Source: Zarea fungicola (lineage: Eukaryota; Ascomycota; Sordariomycetes; Hypocreales; Cordycipitaceae). From it: a stretch of DNA of 51,210 nucleotides. Below are positions 1 through 9,739 of this stretch, one piece after another; the stretch's first letter is position 1, and each line of letters starts with the position of its first letter. A program made the translations under genes and the position numbers. The notes below the pieces were generated by a model, which saw nothing but the letters and a program-made list of their open reading frames with translations, ran no database searches and was not told where the DNA came from. The stretch is taken from contig FWCC01000061.1 in assembly GCA_900169235.1 (NCBI GenBank), forward strand, positions 1 through 51,210. The letters are read 5' to 3'.

Positions 1-243
1 CGGAGCAAACGGGACGCGGTATATTCTATTGCCTATGGTCGTATGTGCCAGGAATAGGTCTACCTTACATTATAAATGCTAGTTTTCTTTGCGCAGAAAT
101 GCTCATCATAACCGTCCCAGGCACAGAAGTAATAACATTCGACAGGCCTAGGTGAAAGATCTGCATCTAGGCTCTTGCCTGATGTTGCCGTCTGTGGACG
201 TAAAAGCTCAACTGATAAGCAGCCCTGCCCGGCGCGTATGCAG

Positions 244-1371
244 TCAATCTCGAAGGTTCTCAAACCCTTGAAAGTCTGGCAACCACCAGCAAAAAAGTTC
301 CAGCTTCGCTTCGGAGTTCTTGTTTGGAGTCTCGTTGAACTTGTCAAATGCTAGGTCGATCCGTCGCCACCTAGAATCATGCGGTTCTCGGTCGACAAGT
401 GAGGCTGAAATGAGCTTTTGAAATTGCTGTTGTGCCTCCCAGAGAGAGGGCCCATTCGCGCCGCCAGCATATAGAGGGTCACGAACTTGGGTATCGTCAT
501 CCTCCCAGCCGCAGACATTACATATCCAGTATGTCCCTGGTAGAGCTCCATGCTCTCGTGTGAGGTAGCCACAGCAGAAACATGCGCTGAATTTCATAGT
601 AGGCATGCTGTCCGTTATTTCCTGCCACCCAGCTTGTGTGTCTGCGCTTGGACGACAGGCTGCCGTGAGTATCTGGACCGTATCGCTAAACCGCAATCGT
701 GTGGCGATGCCAAGAGGCGTGTTTCCATCATCGGCGGTGGCAGTCACATCAGCACAATATTGGACAAGCACTTTGGCGGCTGCGACACGCCCGCGGCCAG
801 AAGCATGGTGCAGTGGTGTCCGTCCTTGGCGGTCTGTCGATGCTGGATCAGCTCCACTCCGAAGGAGCATCTCAACAACGTCAACGTATCCAACATCCGA
901 GGCGACGGCGAGCGGCGTCCGCCCAAGATCATCTGCACATGTAAGATCAGCTCCATATCGGAGCAGATGTTTTAGAATCTCCGCATCTCCTTCTACTGCG
1001 GCGATGTGTAGCGGAGTCTGCCCGCTGAGGTCTGCCACTGACGTGTGGCACCCGCATTCCAGCAACAGGTTTGTCAGTTCCACCTGCCCAGACTGAACAG
1101 CTTGATGCAGTGGTGTGTAGCCACAACTGTTCGCCATGTCAATATTTGCACCGGCTTTCAAGGATAGCTCGGCGGTGTGCGCGCGCCCGTGCAGCGCTGC
1201 CCAAAATAGCGCCGATGCATTGGAGCAGCGAACGTTGTGCCGGTAAAGGTATGTCCTAACGACTGCATGTATATGGCGGTTGGTCTGACATAGAGCGTTT
1301 AAATCCCTATCGCTATCCAGAGCCTGGGCAATTAGCAACAGTGTATCTGGCGGCTGGCTTCCTAGATTCAT
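244..1371 (-). CDS. F-box-like / ankyrin-repeat protein with C-terminal CPCC cysteine-rich domain (375 aa)
   Basis: Single uninterrupted exon. Residues about 5-45 look like a short F-box (PPDTLLLIAQALDS, then conserved Leu/Tyr positions), so a role as an SCF substrate adaptor is possible. About five ankyrin repeats follow (residues 52-240), with clear cores such as GYTPLHQAVQSG, GQTPLHIAAVEG and GRTPLHHASGRG. Residues 261-320 hold a different module: CFCCGYL (Cys264, 266, 267), then WICNVCGWEDDD (Cys284, 287) and a GGANGPSLWEAQQQF block. This order matches the CPCC family (Cys_rich_CPCC), a probable zinc-binding domain known mainly from small bacterial proteins. The C-terminal 55 residues are rich in Trp and acidic residues. 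F-box plus ankyrin is common in fungi; the CPCC fusion is unusual. The domain calls are pattern-based; the function is inferred only. Confidence 0.8.
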   Translation of the reverse strand: MNLGSQPPDTLLLIAQALDSDRDLNALCQTNRHIHAVVRTYLYRHNVRCSNASALFWAALHGRAHTAELSLKAGANIDMANSCGYTPLHQAVQSGQVELTNLLLECGCHTSVADLSGQTPLHIAAVEGDAEILKHLLRYGADLTCADDLGRTPLAVASDVGYVDVVEMLLRSGADPASTDRQGRTPLHHASGRGRVAAAKVLVQYCADVTATADDGNTPLGIATRLRFSDTVQILTAACRPSADTQAGWQEITDSMPTMKFSACFCCGYLTREHGALPGTYWICNVCGWEDDDTQVRDPLYAGGANGPSLWEAQQQFQKLISASLVDREPHDSRWRRIDLAFDKFNETPNKNSEAKLELFCWWLPDFQGFENLRD

Positions 1372-2120
1372 GCTGCGGTACAGTCAGGGACGAAGTTTTG
1401 GCGTTTAAAGCTATAACTAGTTGAGCACTAATCAAGGCTGGCTGTCAAGTCCCTATATGGGGAACCAACCAAACATTCCACCCACTGTCTCGCTAGGGGC
1501 GGAGTGTTCCGATCGATGGCGATCTAGGACGTCACAGTTAGCTTCTAGACAAAGTTCGGTCCTGTAATAGCAATCTCATATAGATAGTATTAAGGGTAGT
1601 GCTCTTAATAGCAAACTAGTAATTGGATTAGTGAATAGAGAGATGGACTACCTTGGTACAGTAATTCCCCTTCCTTCAGTACCGTCCAGCCCGAGATTAT
1701 GTACCTGTCTCACTCTGGCCTACCACCGTCGTTCAGCCCCGAGCTCAGTCGAACGGGCCAAAAAACGTAAAATCCTCAGTACTCGACGCATTGGAGAGCG
1801 GCGTGCTCCGTCAGCTATTTATCGATGATGCATTTCCCACATCCTTAGCAAATATCATGAGTCGCGGCTGTAACATGGTTGGGTTGAGGCCAGTGTGCAG
1901 ACCATAGCAGGCACTCCATACTGAATTCACCTGCTGCTACACCATGGAATAAATTGAGACAAGCATCTTTATCCACACTCCCTGCTTTAATTACTCAGAA
2001 AGGTCTTACCCGGATGCATCGTATCCGGTATGGCGCGTCATGTGCTAGGTTTGCTTTTGTGCCACTCCTTTGACAGGCTCTGCTTCATTCCCTCACTGGG
2101 GTAGTCGCGTGCAGGTCGAC
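1372..2120. other. Intergenic, divergent promoters
   Basis: The ankyrin gene (minus) and the MFS gene (plus) are divergent and share this interval. I see no supported gene. It is moderately AT-rich, with no clear repeat. Confidence 0.5.
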
Positions 2121-2129
2121 ATTTATATA
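2121..2129 (+). promoter_or_regulatory. TATA-like box of the MFS transporter gene
   Basis: ATTTATATA lies about 67 bp upstream of the chosen ATG at 2196. It is placed by sequence and distance only. Confidence 0.4.
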
Positions 2130-2195
2130 CTGAGGAGCGCGGGCCAGCCCGCCTGTTACAAACGCGTTCATTCATCGTTCGAGAAAACCGCAAAC

Positions 2196-3778
2196 ATGTC
2201 TGGGATGTGTGAGACGCTAAACAAGTCCCATTCTACTTGTACACCAACGGAATCTCATGCTAGCTACCCGCCGGCGGCCGACGCTGCGCCCGAGCGCGGC
2301 ACTCAGCGTCCCAGCGACATACCGCGCGACCCGGAAACCCACGACGCTCCAGACGGAGGCTTACGAGCCTGGTCAGTGGTTTGCGGGGCCTGGTGCGCTT
2401 CTTTCTGCAGCTTCGGCTGGGTTAATAGTGAATCTGCATTCAAGCCGCCGAGAGTGTTTGCCATTAACATGTCGACTGTGGTATAGGCATCGGCGAATTT
2501 CAGCGGTACTACCAAGCCACGCTGCTTCATGGCTACTCTTCGAGCCAAATAGCGTGGATACCCTCATTGCAAGTCTTCTTTATGATGGGCATGGTTAGTT
2601 TCTCTGCGGAATTTTCGACGCTTTCACCTCAAACTCTGTATTTACAAGATTATTCTAGGGCCCCATTGTTGGCGCGCTGTACGATAGGTATGGGCCGAGG
2701 CATCTGCTCCTAACCGGGACATTTCTCCATGTCTTTGGGCTCCTGATGCTATCTTTTTCAAAAACATATCTTCAAGTCATTCTATGGCAAGGGGTTTTCA
2801 GTGCGATTGGTGTCTCTGCCATCCTCCAACCTTGTAAGTTACGTCCAAGTATTGCCGTGTCTGATTGACGCTCACAAGCTTCCGACCCAGCACTCAATGT
2901 GATTTCCGGCTGGTTCCAACGCCGACGGGGTACAGCATTTGGAATATTATCGACTGGCTCCAGTGTAGGCGGGGTCCTATTTTCTATAATGTTCAGCCGG
3001 CTCTGTACGCGTGTCGGTTTCAGCTGGGCCATTCGTGCTTGTGCGATTGTTTTATTTGCTCTCATGATGGTGGCGTGTTTCACGATCAAGGCGAATCAAC
3101 AGCCAATGCCAAGGCCCATCAGTCCCAAGCAGTTCTGTGCTCCAATGTCGGAGACCATATTCACCTGCCTTGTCATTGGCCTGTTTCTATTTACATTTGG
3201 GTTCTACATTCCGATGAATTTTGTCCTGTCCGAGGCTGCTTCTGGAGACGCGTCTGTGCCCTGGACCATATACTTGATTCCCATACTGAATGCAACAAGG
3301 TGCGTAAAATCTACTTGATGTGTCAAGTTCTCAAGTTAACTCAACGATGTCTAGTTTTGCAAGCAGAATCGGCTCTGGATTGGTAGCTGACAAGATCGGT
3401 CGATACAACGTCTTTATCATTATATGCTACCTCACAAGCGTATGTATACTTGCTGTCTGGACAACATTCAAAACAGAGGCGAGCAGAATTACCTTTACGG
3501 CGCTTTTTGGCCTCTTCTCTGGAGCCTACGTTGCCTTGCTTCCCGCCCTTGTGCACCAAATATCACCACTTTCTGAAACAGGCCTTCGTACCGGGCTTGT
3601 TTATTTGGCTTGCTCAATTGGCGGCTTGACCACAAATCCCATTGGCGGTATCATTCTTGAACGAACTGGCGGTTGGCTAGGAGTCAAACTTTTTGCCGGT
3701 CTCATGTGTTTTGCTGGAACTTGCTTCATAGTGGCCGCCCGATTGCTTCAAAGCAAGAAGATTAGAGCCTCTGTTTAA
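2196..3778 (+). CDS. MFS transporter, monocarboxylate porter type (448 aa, five exons)
   Basis: Exons inferred: 2196-2427, 2487-2593, 2659-2833, 2891-3299, 3355-3778; each intron (55-65 bp) has GT..AG ends and splicing restores one frame of 449 codons. The N-terminus is hydrophilic and contains the entry motif DAPDGGLRAWSVVCGAWC (D-x-G-x-x-W is typical of the fungal MCH/monocarboxylate porter family). Later motifs include FMMGMGPIVGALYDRYGPR (cytoplasmic loop 2-3), ILQPSLNVISGWFQRRRGTA and, after intron 4, SRIGSGLVADKIGRYN. Hydrophobic stretches fit 12 membrane segments. It is expected in the plasma membrane; the substrate cannot be told from sequence, since family members carry monocarboxylates, riboflavin or secondary metabolites. 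The start is the ATG before MSGMCETLNK, preceded by a TATA-like box. All exons look intact. Confidence 0.85.
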
Positions 3779-3987
3779 TTTAGGGTGGTATCTATAGCTA
3801 TATATACCAAACCAATCCGTGCGGAGCGTGTGTAAGGCCAGCATGAGCAATCTGTGGTCCATTGGTATTGACGTCAAATACTCAGAGAAAGAGTTGCTCA
3901 AATTTGAAACCTCTGCATTTGTAAAAAACAACTAGGGAAACCATAAAGGAAAAAACTAGCCAAGGTTTAAAATTAAGGCCATTAAAT

Positions 3988-4246
3988 CTAACAGCCCCGC
4001 TCAAATATCAGTTTTCCGTTCGCGTCTGTGCATAATACAAAGCACGCCCCAAGGAAACGGGGAATATTTCTACACTCAAGTCTGGATGTGCCGCCGAAAC
4101 CACTACAGTCTGACATGGCACTCTGGCAGACACTCTCACTCGCACATAGCTTAGTATCCGGGAAAAGCGTATTATATATATCAGCGCGGTAATCAGCTTC
4201 AATTAGTCAACCAAGTTAACTCACGCAGACAGGCCTTGAGATGCAT
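3988..4246 (-). pseudogene. Possible small secreted cysteine-rich protein, incomplete or decayed
   Basis: On the minus strand, 3988-4206 is one open frame of about 73 codons with no usable ATG near its start. It encodes a Cys-rich sequence: KLCASESVCQSAMSDCSGFG, then LECRNIPRFLGACFVLC and a GKLIFERGC C-terminus (seven Cys). Upstream, an ATG at 4246 begins MHLKACLR followed by a good donor GTGAGT, but I find no acceptor that joins it in frame with a normal intron length. It could be a small secreted effector-like gene with an unresolved first exon, or a relic. Recognition is from Cys spacing alone. Confidence 0.3.
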
Positions 4247-5427
4247 GGTTAATGGAGTAAAATAATATATTTTAAAGAACTTGAAGATTTAATACTTGAA
4301 GATGATACGGCTCCTGATAGATATGATGAGTAGTCCTATTTATGTAAATATATTTATGTAAACATGTGTTTAGTGCCAAGAGGGATTATGGGCATCTGGT
4401 CATTGGCCTTGGACTAGTTATCTATTCACTGAAAAGTATGGTGATCATCGATCATATACTTCCAGAATAGGGAAGTGGCGCGCGGACCGAGCGGGGACAC
4501 GAACAACGGAGGAACATCCGGGAGGGAGCCTTGGGGTAATTAGTATAATAAAGCAAAGGTCGGAGTAAAAGCTCCAGACGAGCATTCCCCAAGTCCTAAC
4601 CTTTACCAGTCAAAACTGACAGGCTTCACGCCTGACAAATACAATCAGCATTGTAAGCGAAGATGACAGAAGAGCTTACTTCTTCAAGCTGCCTTGTATA
4701 GCAATAATAGGTTATTTGGTATTGAACTAAAGAGACAGCTGGCTAATTTGGTAGGGATGTTACAACTTTGTAGAGTTTGATCCTTTGGAGATGGGAAGCG
4801 CTGCTTACCATTTTCTATTAGCCCGTTCCATGACCAGGACTCTACTCAGCTCCAATACCAAGCCATCGCCTGAAATAGTGTCTAAGAATAGTTACGGAAG
4901 CGTCAACCAGCAGGAACGCTGACGTGGCGATCCGCATTACGATGTAAGACACATTGCCCGGTTGGGTGTCAGTAGCTTCATGTCCCTTCTATCAGCACTC
5001 TTACTGGCATGAATAAAGAAGTTAAGGAAGGCGTATGCAGGTGCAGCTGTCTAGAAAACGATGCCTTGTGCCAGCCAAGAGTGTCAGTTGGTCGTAGGCG
5101 CATTCGAGAAATGACCAAATTGACATTACCAACATCAAGAGGAGGATAAAGGCTTACACTGCAGTATGTTGTTCTATGGCGGCTCTTCAGGCAAAGAATT
5201 CCAGGGAACATCTTGCAGTCAACAGGGCTTTTAATAAATCTCATGACAGATCTGTCTCATGTAGAGTTTGAGGTACGATTTACTGTTTGAAGACACAGCA
5301 TGAGCTCTCTGCGTTCCATTCATATTGCGGTCAGTATGATAATGCCAGACTTCTCATACAATGATCAGAGATTCTCGTTGCCTTGATTGCCTTTTTGGTG
5401 ACGGGCGCATGATTGCGCGTCGTCCAA
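4247..5427. other. Gene-poor AT-rich stretch
   Basis: No supported gene. It contains short AT-rich tracts and, near 4616-4650, an imperfect inverted repeat (CTGACAGG...CGCCTGACA) followed by ACAATCAGCATTG, which hints at an old retroelement end but is not enough to call one. Short frames at 4978-5244 have no recognisable domain. Confidence 0.4.
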
Positions 5428-6102
5428 CTAAGCAAATAAGTCATTGATTCTACTATTCCACTCAGCCGCTTCTTCGTGTCGGTAAAGGTCAGCAAGTTCT
5501 TCATCCACCATCTCATCTAATTCATCTCCACCCATCATCTGACCAGTTTTCCTGTCGGTATACTTTAGATTCTCCTTGGGGCATTTCCATGGAACGTCGT
5601 ACCAGGCCCGGTACCAGCGCGACAACTCAGTGCGAGCCACAACATGGCACACTTGTAGATTCTCAAACCACTGCATGTGAGGCGATTCTTCATAGAACCA
5701 ATGTTCATCATGAGGGCACCTCTCTAACCTAAGCTGTCGTATACGGTCCTTTAGATGCTCTACTCGAAACAGCGAATCATGGTAGAGGTCGATCATGTCC
5801 ATGTCAAAGTTGATCCAGGCGTAACGCTCCTCGGGCGGGTCTGACAGGGTAGTGTATAATACTTTTTCATATAATTCTAGATGGCGGCTCTCCTGGCAAG
5901 CGTGCATGACACCTGGCACAGGGACCGGTATGAAGCGGTCAGGATCCACGTGTATCCAATCATAATAAAACGAATTGAATCGTGTCTCCCTCAATGCTCG
6001 TGTGGCTCTAACATCGACGGTTCGATGCTCAACACTCAGACCCCATATTCGAATACGGAGCTCGGCTGGCAGTCTGGGGAAGGGATGAAATGTGGCCGAC
6101 AT
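5428..6102 (-). CDS. 2EXR-domain protein, paralog 1 (224 aa)
   Basis: The start is the ATG before SATFHPFPRLP, because all three paralogs in this window begin homology exactly there; the frame stays open upstream to 6318 but that part lies in an insertion. Both motifs that name the fungal 2EXR family are present: LPAELRIRIW near the N-terminus and ACQESRH in the middle. Shared family blocks follow: PPEERYAWINFDMDMIDL, then RLERC and WFENLQVCHVVA. The C-terminus is acidic and helical. The family is expanded in fungi and its biochemical role is unknown. It lies in a duplicated segment with paralog 2 (9093-9728); paralog 3 is at 11375-12049. Confidence 0.8.
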   Translation of the reverse strand: MSATFHPFPRLPAELRIRIWGLSVEHRTVDVRATRALRETRFNSFYYDWIHVDPDRFIPVPVPGVMHACQESRHLELYEKVLYTTLSDPPEERYAWINFDMDMIDLYHDSLFRVEHLKDRIRQLRLERCPHDEHWFYEESPHMQWFENLQVCHVVARTELSRWYRAWYDVPWKCPKENLKYTDRKTGQMMGGDELDEMVDEELADLYRHEEAAEWNSRINDLFA

Positions 6103-6113
6103 TTCACTTGTTT

Positions 6114-6329
6114 CCTTTCCGCTCATGATTGCCAGGTGGGTATGCGAGCCCGGCCAAGAAAGCGGGGGACAAATTCCCCGAAAACCAGAGAAGAGTGGCG
6201 AATGAACGCAATGTCGCAATGTGGGTTTCCTTGTACGCAGTTTTTTGCAAGTGTCTTGAATGTACTGTATTTTAATGTTATTAACGGCTTCGTGTAGGCA
6301 GGAGCATGGTTTGCCCACATTGCCTGAGG
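6114..6329. mobile_element. About 216-bp insertion upstream of 2EXR paralog 1
   Basis: Aligning the upstream DNA of paralogs 1 and 2 shows that copy 1 has about 216 extra bases. They are bounded by similar 8-mers, ACTTGTTT on the left and GCTTATTT on the right, where copy 2 has a single ACTTATTT. This looks like a small element with a target duplication that has since drifted, but no terminal inverted repeats are obvious. Confidence 0.4.
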
Positions 6330-6840
6330 CTTATTTTTCCACGCTGAATGACTGGACTGGATGCGTCAACCGGCGTAACTGGGCAAAAGAGGGCCTCTTC
6401 AGGTCATTTGTTTTCCAAGTCACCTAAGTCTAAATTCAAGGCTGTGTGAGTTGCCCACAAATATCCGCACTAGAAACGTCAGCCGCAATAACAAGATGGG
6501 TTGCAAGCCTGGACCAGTTCAGTGCTGGCTTGGCATTGCTATCCCTGCATTAGTTGACAGGAATTCCTCTCAATTAGCTAAACGCGAAATCCGAAGATGG
6601 TGCCCTAATTGAGAAAGAGTTGCCAAGGGTTGCGACGAGTAAGAAGGTCTAGGATTTGCAGTCCGCGTTTTAGGAGTGTCAGACCCAAAAATACGCTCTT
6701 CATTTTAACACGCTCCCCAACTCAGCGTAACTACCTCAAACACCCGAAGTACAACAGCGAGTCCATGAGCCCTACAGGCTGCAAGGACACCAAATAAATA
6801 ATTACAAAGCAGGTAAGCCAGCTAGTAGGTCGACTAGTAG
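6330..6840. repeat. Duplicated upstream segment, copy 1
   Basis: About 0.5 kb that is clearly similar to 9740-10270, in the same orientation and in the same position relative to a 2EXR gene. It shares tracts such as GACTGGACTGGAT, GTCTAGGATTT and CCATCAGCCCTACAGG-like sequence. This copy is the GC-richer one. It runs into the MITE at 6643. Confidence 0.75.
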
Positions 6841-7072
6841 GCTATCAGATTGACCATCTACCCTAGTTAGCAGCTTGCAAGCTTGTGTAAAGTAGCATTA
6901 CTAGTAGCCAGGTTAGTAGGCGAATAGATCGCTTGGTCGATGATGTCTGATTGGAGTTCATTATGTACTTTAGAAATAAGAGGTTGTGGCAGACTAAATT
7001 TATGATCTAAGCCCTAATAGCGTAGTTTTAGGACCTCATCCCCTAAAATGCGGACTGCAAATCCTAGACTTC
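6643..7072. mobile_element. Non-autonomous hAT-type MITE (430 bp) with 8-bp target site duplication
   Basis: The ends are inverted repeats. The left end reads GAAGGTCTAGGATTTGCAG and continues with TCCGC.TTTTAGG; the right end is the reverse complement of the same sequence starting GAAGTCTAGG. Both ends are flanked directly by ACGAGTAA (6635-6642 and 7073-7080). An 8-bp target duplication is the hallmark of hAT elements (Mutator elements have 9-11, Tc1/mariner has TA). There is no transposase frame inside, so it is a MITE. The interior includes short GTAGG/CTAGTAGG-like repeats. The left half and flank also occur near 10053, in the second copy of the duplicated segment. Confidence 0.8.
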
Positions 7073-7463
7073 ACGAGTAACAAGCAGCTTTGCTTTTATT
7101 TGTCGCCGCTCAATTAGAGAACCACCGCTTAGTACCGTGCCTCGCAAATACTTGTTATCATAGCAACAGCTAGCTTAATCAACTAGGCGGCGAGCATTAA
7201 TGGACCGTAAACTATTTATAGGCTAATTGCATGAAATAAAAGTGAATTTTCTAATCAAGTCGTATTTTTTAGAGTTCTTTGCCCTGAATCTTTTTCATTT
7301 GACAGACTGCCAGCGCTTGTCTCTCACATTACCATCAACCTGCGCGGCTCTAGGGACTGACGATTTCCAGTTACGTCACACGGAAGAGAGCCAGTAAATA
7401 AAATCTTTCTCATCAGAAATCTGATTAATTGCTTTCCCAATATTACTACCCATAAGTGGCCAT
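7073..7463. other. Intergenic, nothing recognised
   Basis: AT-rich stretch between the MITE target duplication and the LysM relic. No gene or clear repeat seen. Confidence 0.4.
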
Positions 7464-8830
7464 TTAGCAAACATTATTTGCTGGCTCAGTATCATAGGTA
7501 CATGTTTTCTGGCTAACGCAGTCGTCCTCCTTCTTGGCGCAGCGCAAGTACAACGACTTGAACTTCCAACCACCGGACCAGAGGGCACGGCACTGTCCTC
7601 TGCTTGCATAGCCATATCCGTACCAAGCGCCGCGGCAGCTGGTGCCACCCCAGTAACTGATTCGGATCTGGCCATCGGGGCAGTATCCCTCCGATGCGAT
7701 TTCGAGAGCTGACACTGAGCAGCCCGTGTCGATGCATAGACCGTCAGCCTCAGAAGAAACATCGTTATAGATGCTCCTAACGCAGCCGTTGCTCCTGCGC
7801 GACTTCACCCGAGAAGCAGGAATGACACCAACACAGGCGTATGAGTTTGCCCATAACCCAGTGCATTGGCTGCCTACCTGCGGATTCCATCTGGCGAGGT
7901 CGGCGATTGTGATGCCGGCCATGGTTGCGAAATCAGCACAGGAGTCGCCAGTGTTTACGAAGCGGAACTTGTTGCAATTTTGAACCATGCCAGGCTGAGT
8001 AGACGACGGCGTCTGGATGCCATTGCTAGGAACAGTCGTCGTAGGCGGCGGCGTATATCCAATTACGGAGACGCATGCATACGTATCCGCCCAAAGACCT
8101 GTACATTTCGCGCCAGCTCGAGGATTCCAGGTCAAAAAGTCTTTGACTGGAATGCCTGCTTTGGCAGCGATGGTGTCGCAATTTTTTATCCCTGTTGACG
8201 AGGTAGAATTTGTTGTAGTTGCCCACCATCTCAGGCTGGATTGGAGTGGGTGTCTCGATGCCTTTGAGGATCAGTCTTCTCATTCAGTGCGGTGGTGATG
8301 GTGGACTATAGTGACTGAAAACTTGCTGTTGGCGGGTTTGGTTGAGGTTGTGGTTGTCGAGGCGGTGGAGGAAGTCGTTGAGGTGCTGGAGGGCAGCTCA
8401 GCTTTGCTCGTACTCGTACTCGACGGTGAAGGAGCTGGCTCATCTTTGGCTTCCATGCACTAAGATTGTCCTTCAATGAAATTTCCACACTCTGCTGTAA
8501 CAGAGGGGTTCTTGCTACTCAATTAGCATGCTGCAAAAACAAGTAAAGGATAGAGTGTCATGAAGAGGGGAGTTTCATGGAACAGGGAGAGAATGAGCGT
8601 ACCCATTTGACAAACTTGTCCATAGAAACACCAAAGACTGCCACTACGTCCTCGCTTGACATGGAACCGTCTCTGTCATACCAGAAGGTGCAAAAGGGGG
8701 TGGTATTCTTGTCATGGGGGAATCCTGGGACTCCATGGCGAGCACCAATAGCTCCAGAGTGCGAAGGGTGTACGCAAATACGGGAAGTCGAGTCCGCTGA
8801 AACAATTTAAAGTGCAAGAGGGAACAGAGT
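7464..8830 (-). pseudogene. Broken multi-LysM secreted protein gene
   Basis: Read on the minus strand, a LysM-effector-like gene is recognisable but interrupted. The 5' part encodes PFCTFWYDRDGS and FGVSMDKFVKW, then an intron (8602-8511, GTACGC..CAAG), then NPSVTAECGNFIEGQS, followed by an in-frame TAG at 8462-8460 where Tyr is expected, then CMEAKDEPAPSPSSTST and a Ser/Thr-rich linker. The frame is lost near 8280-8300 and shifts again near 8186-8200 inside the second LysM; a conserved Cys is Tyr there (GNYNKFYLV). From 8135 to 7464 the frame is open: two LysM halves (FLTWNPRAGAKC, FRFVNTGDSCADFAT) and a Cys-rich tail with WGGTSCRGAWYGYG. Such proteins bind chitin oligomers and are often paired with group-C chitinases. 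A 223-aa fragment could still be expressed. Confidence 0.7.
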
Positions 8831-9092
8831 CATTTATTTTCCATCGTGTCACAATAATTTCGTTCAATGCCCTCCTCCTGATGCAAACAGCCGCTCCTTT
8901 GCTGCTTGTACGTCCACTTCGTCCCAGTCGATCGCCCGCCACTGGTTGACCCGGCCACTTCGACCGCCATATCTCACTGCTGCTACTGCCTACTGGCACA
9001 CCTAAATATTCCAGCTTAATTACCATTATCATTGTAAAGCAGTAGGTTCCTCAGTTTGTTTTTGCTTGTATATGTGCCTGGCTATGATGTGT

Positions 9093-9728
9093 TTAAGCCT
9101 CCAAATACTCACTACGGTCCCATTCCGCATCAACCATCCTTTCCAACTCAATGAAGTTTAGAATCCGCCCAGTTTCTTTCTCAATGAACTTGAGGTTTTC
9201 CTTACTACATGACCAGTAATAATCTTCCCAAGCCGCCTCCCATAGCTCTAATCCTTTAACAGCAACCACGTGGCATTCCTCCAACTTGTCAAACCAGCAT
9301 AGATTACGTGACTCTGTACAGTACCAATAATCCTCACAATTGCACCGTTCAAACTTGAGCCGATGTATGTGGCTCTTGAGATGCTCAACGAGGCTTAGTG
9401 GTCCTTGTTGAAGATCAATCATGTCTTTATCAAAGTTGATCCAAGCGTAGCGCTCCTTGGGCGGATCTGAAGACAAGGTATAGGGTACCCTTTCATAGAG
9501 CCCTTGGTTGCGACTTTCCTGGCAAGCGTGCATAACACCTGGCACAGGGGTTGGAACGAAAGGATCTGGGTATGCTCGTACATTACTAGTATCTCGTTGA
9601 GGGCCTCGTGATGACCGTGATCCCTGTATGGCTCTGACATCGACTATTCGAGGCTCAACAGCCAGTCCCCATATTAGAGTACGTAGCTCGACTGGAAGCC
9701 TCGGGAATGGATGGAATGTGGCCGACAT
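9093..9728 (-). CDS. 2EXR-domain protein, paralog 2 (211 aa)
   Basis: The start is the ATG before SATFHPFPRLP, matching its paralogs; the open frame extends to 9896 but upstream residues are not conserved. Both family motifs are present (LPVELRTLIW, ACQESRN), as are RYAWINFDKDMIDL and RLKFERC. The C-terminal helical region is shorter than in the other two paralogs. The gene is intact although its upstream DNA has drifted toward A/T. It sits between a broken LysM gene and a broken chitinase gene. Function unknown. Confidence 0.78.
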   Translation of the reverse strand: MSATFHPFPRLPVELRTLIWGLAVEPRIVDVRAIQGSRSSRGPQRDTSNVRAYPDPFVPTPVPGVMHACQESRNQGLYERVPYTLSSDPPKERYAWINFDKDMIDLQQGPLSLVEHLKSHIHRLKFERCNCEDYWYCTESRNLCWFDKLEECHVVAVKGLELWEAAWEDYYWSCSKENLKFIEKETGRILNFIELERMVDAEWDRSEYLEA

Positions 9729-9739
9729 GTCACTTATTT

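Noticed and set aside
4616..4720. LTR end suggested by CTGACAGG..CGCCTGACA and ACAATCAG
   Set aside because: Only a short imperfect palindrome; no paired LTR, target duplication or internal sequence.
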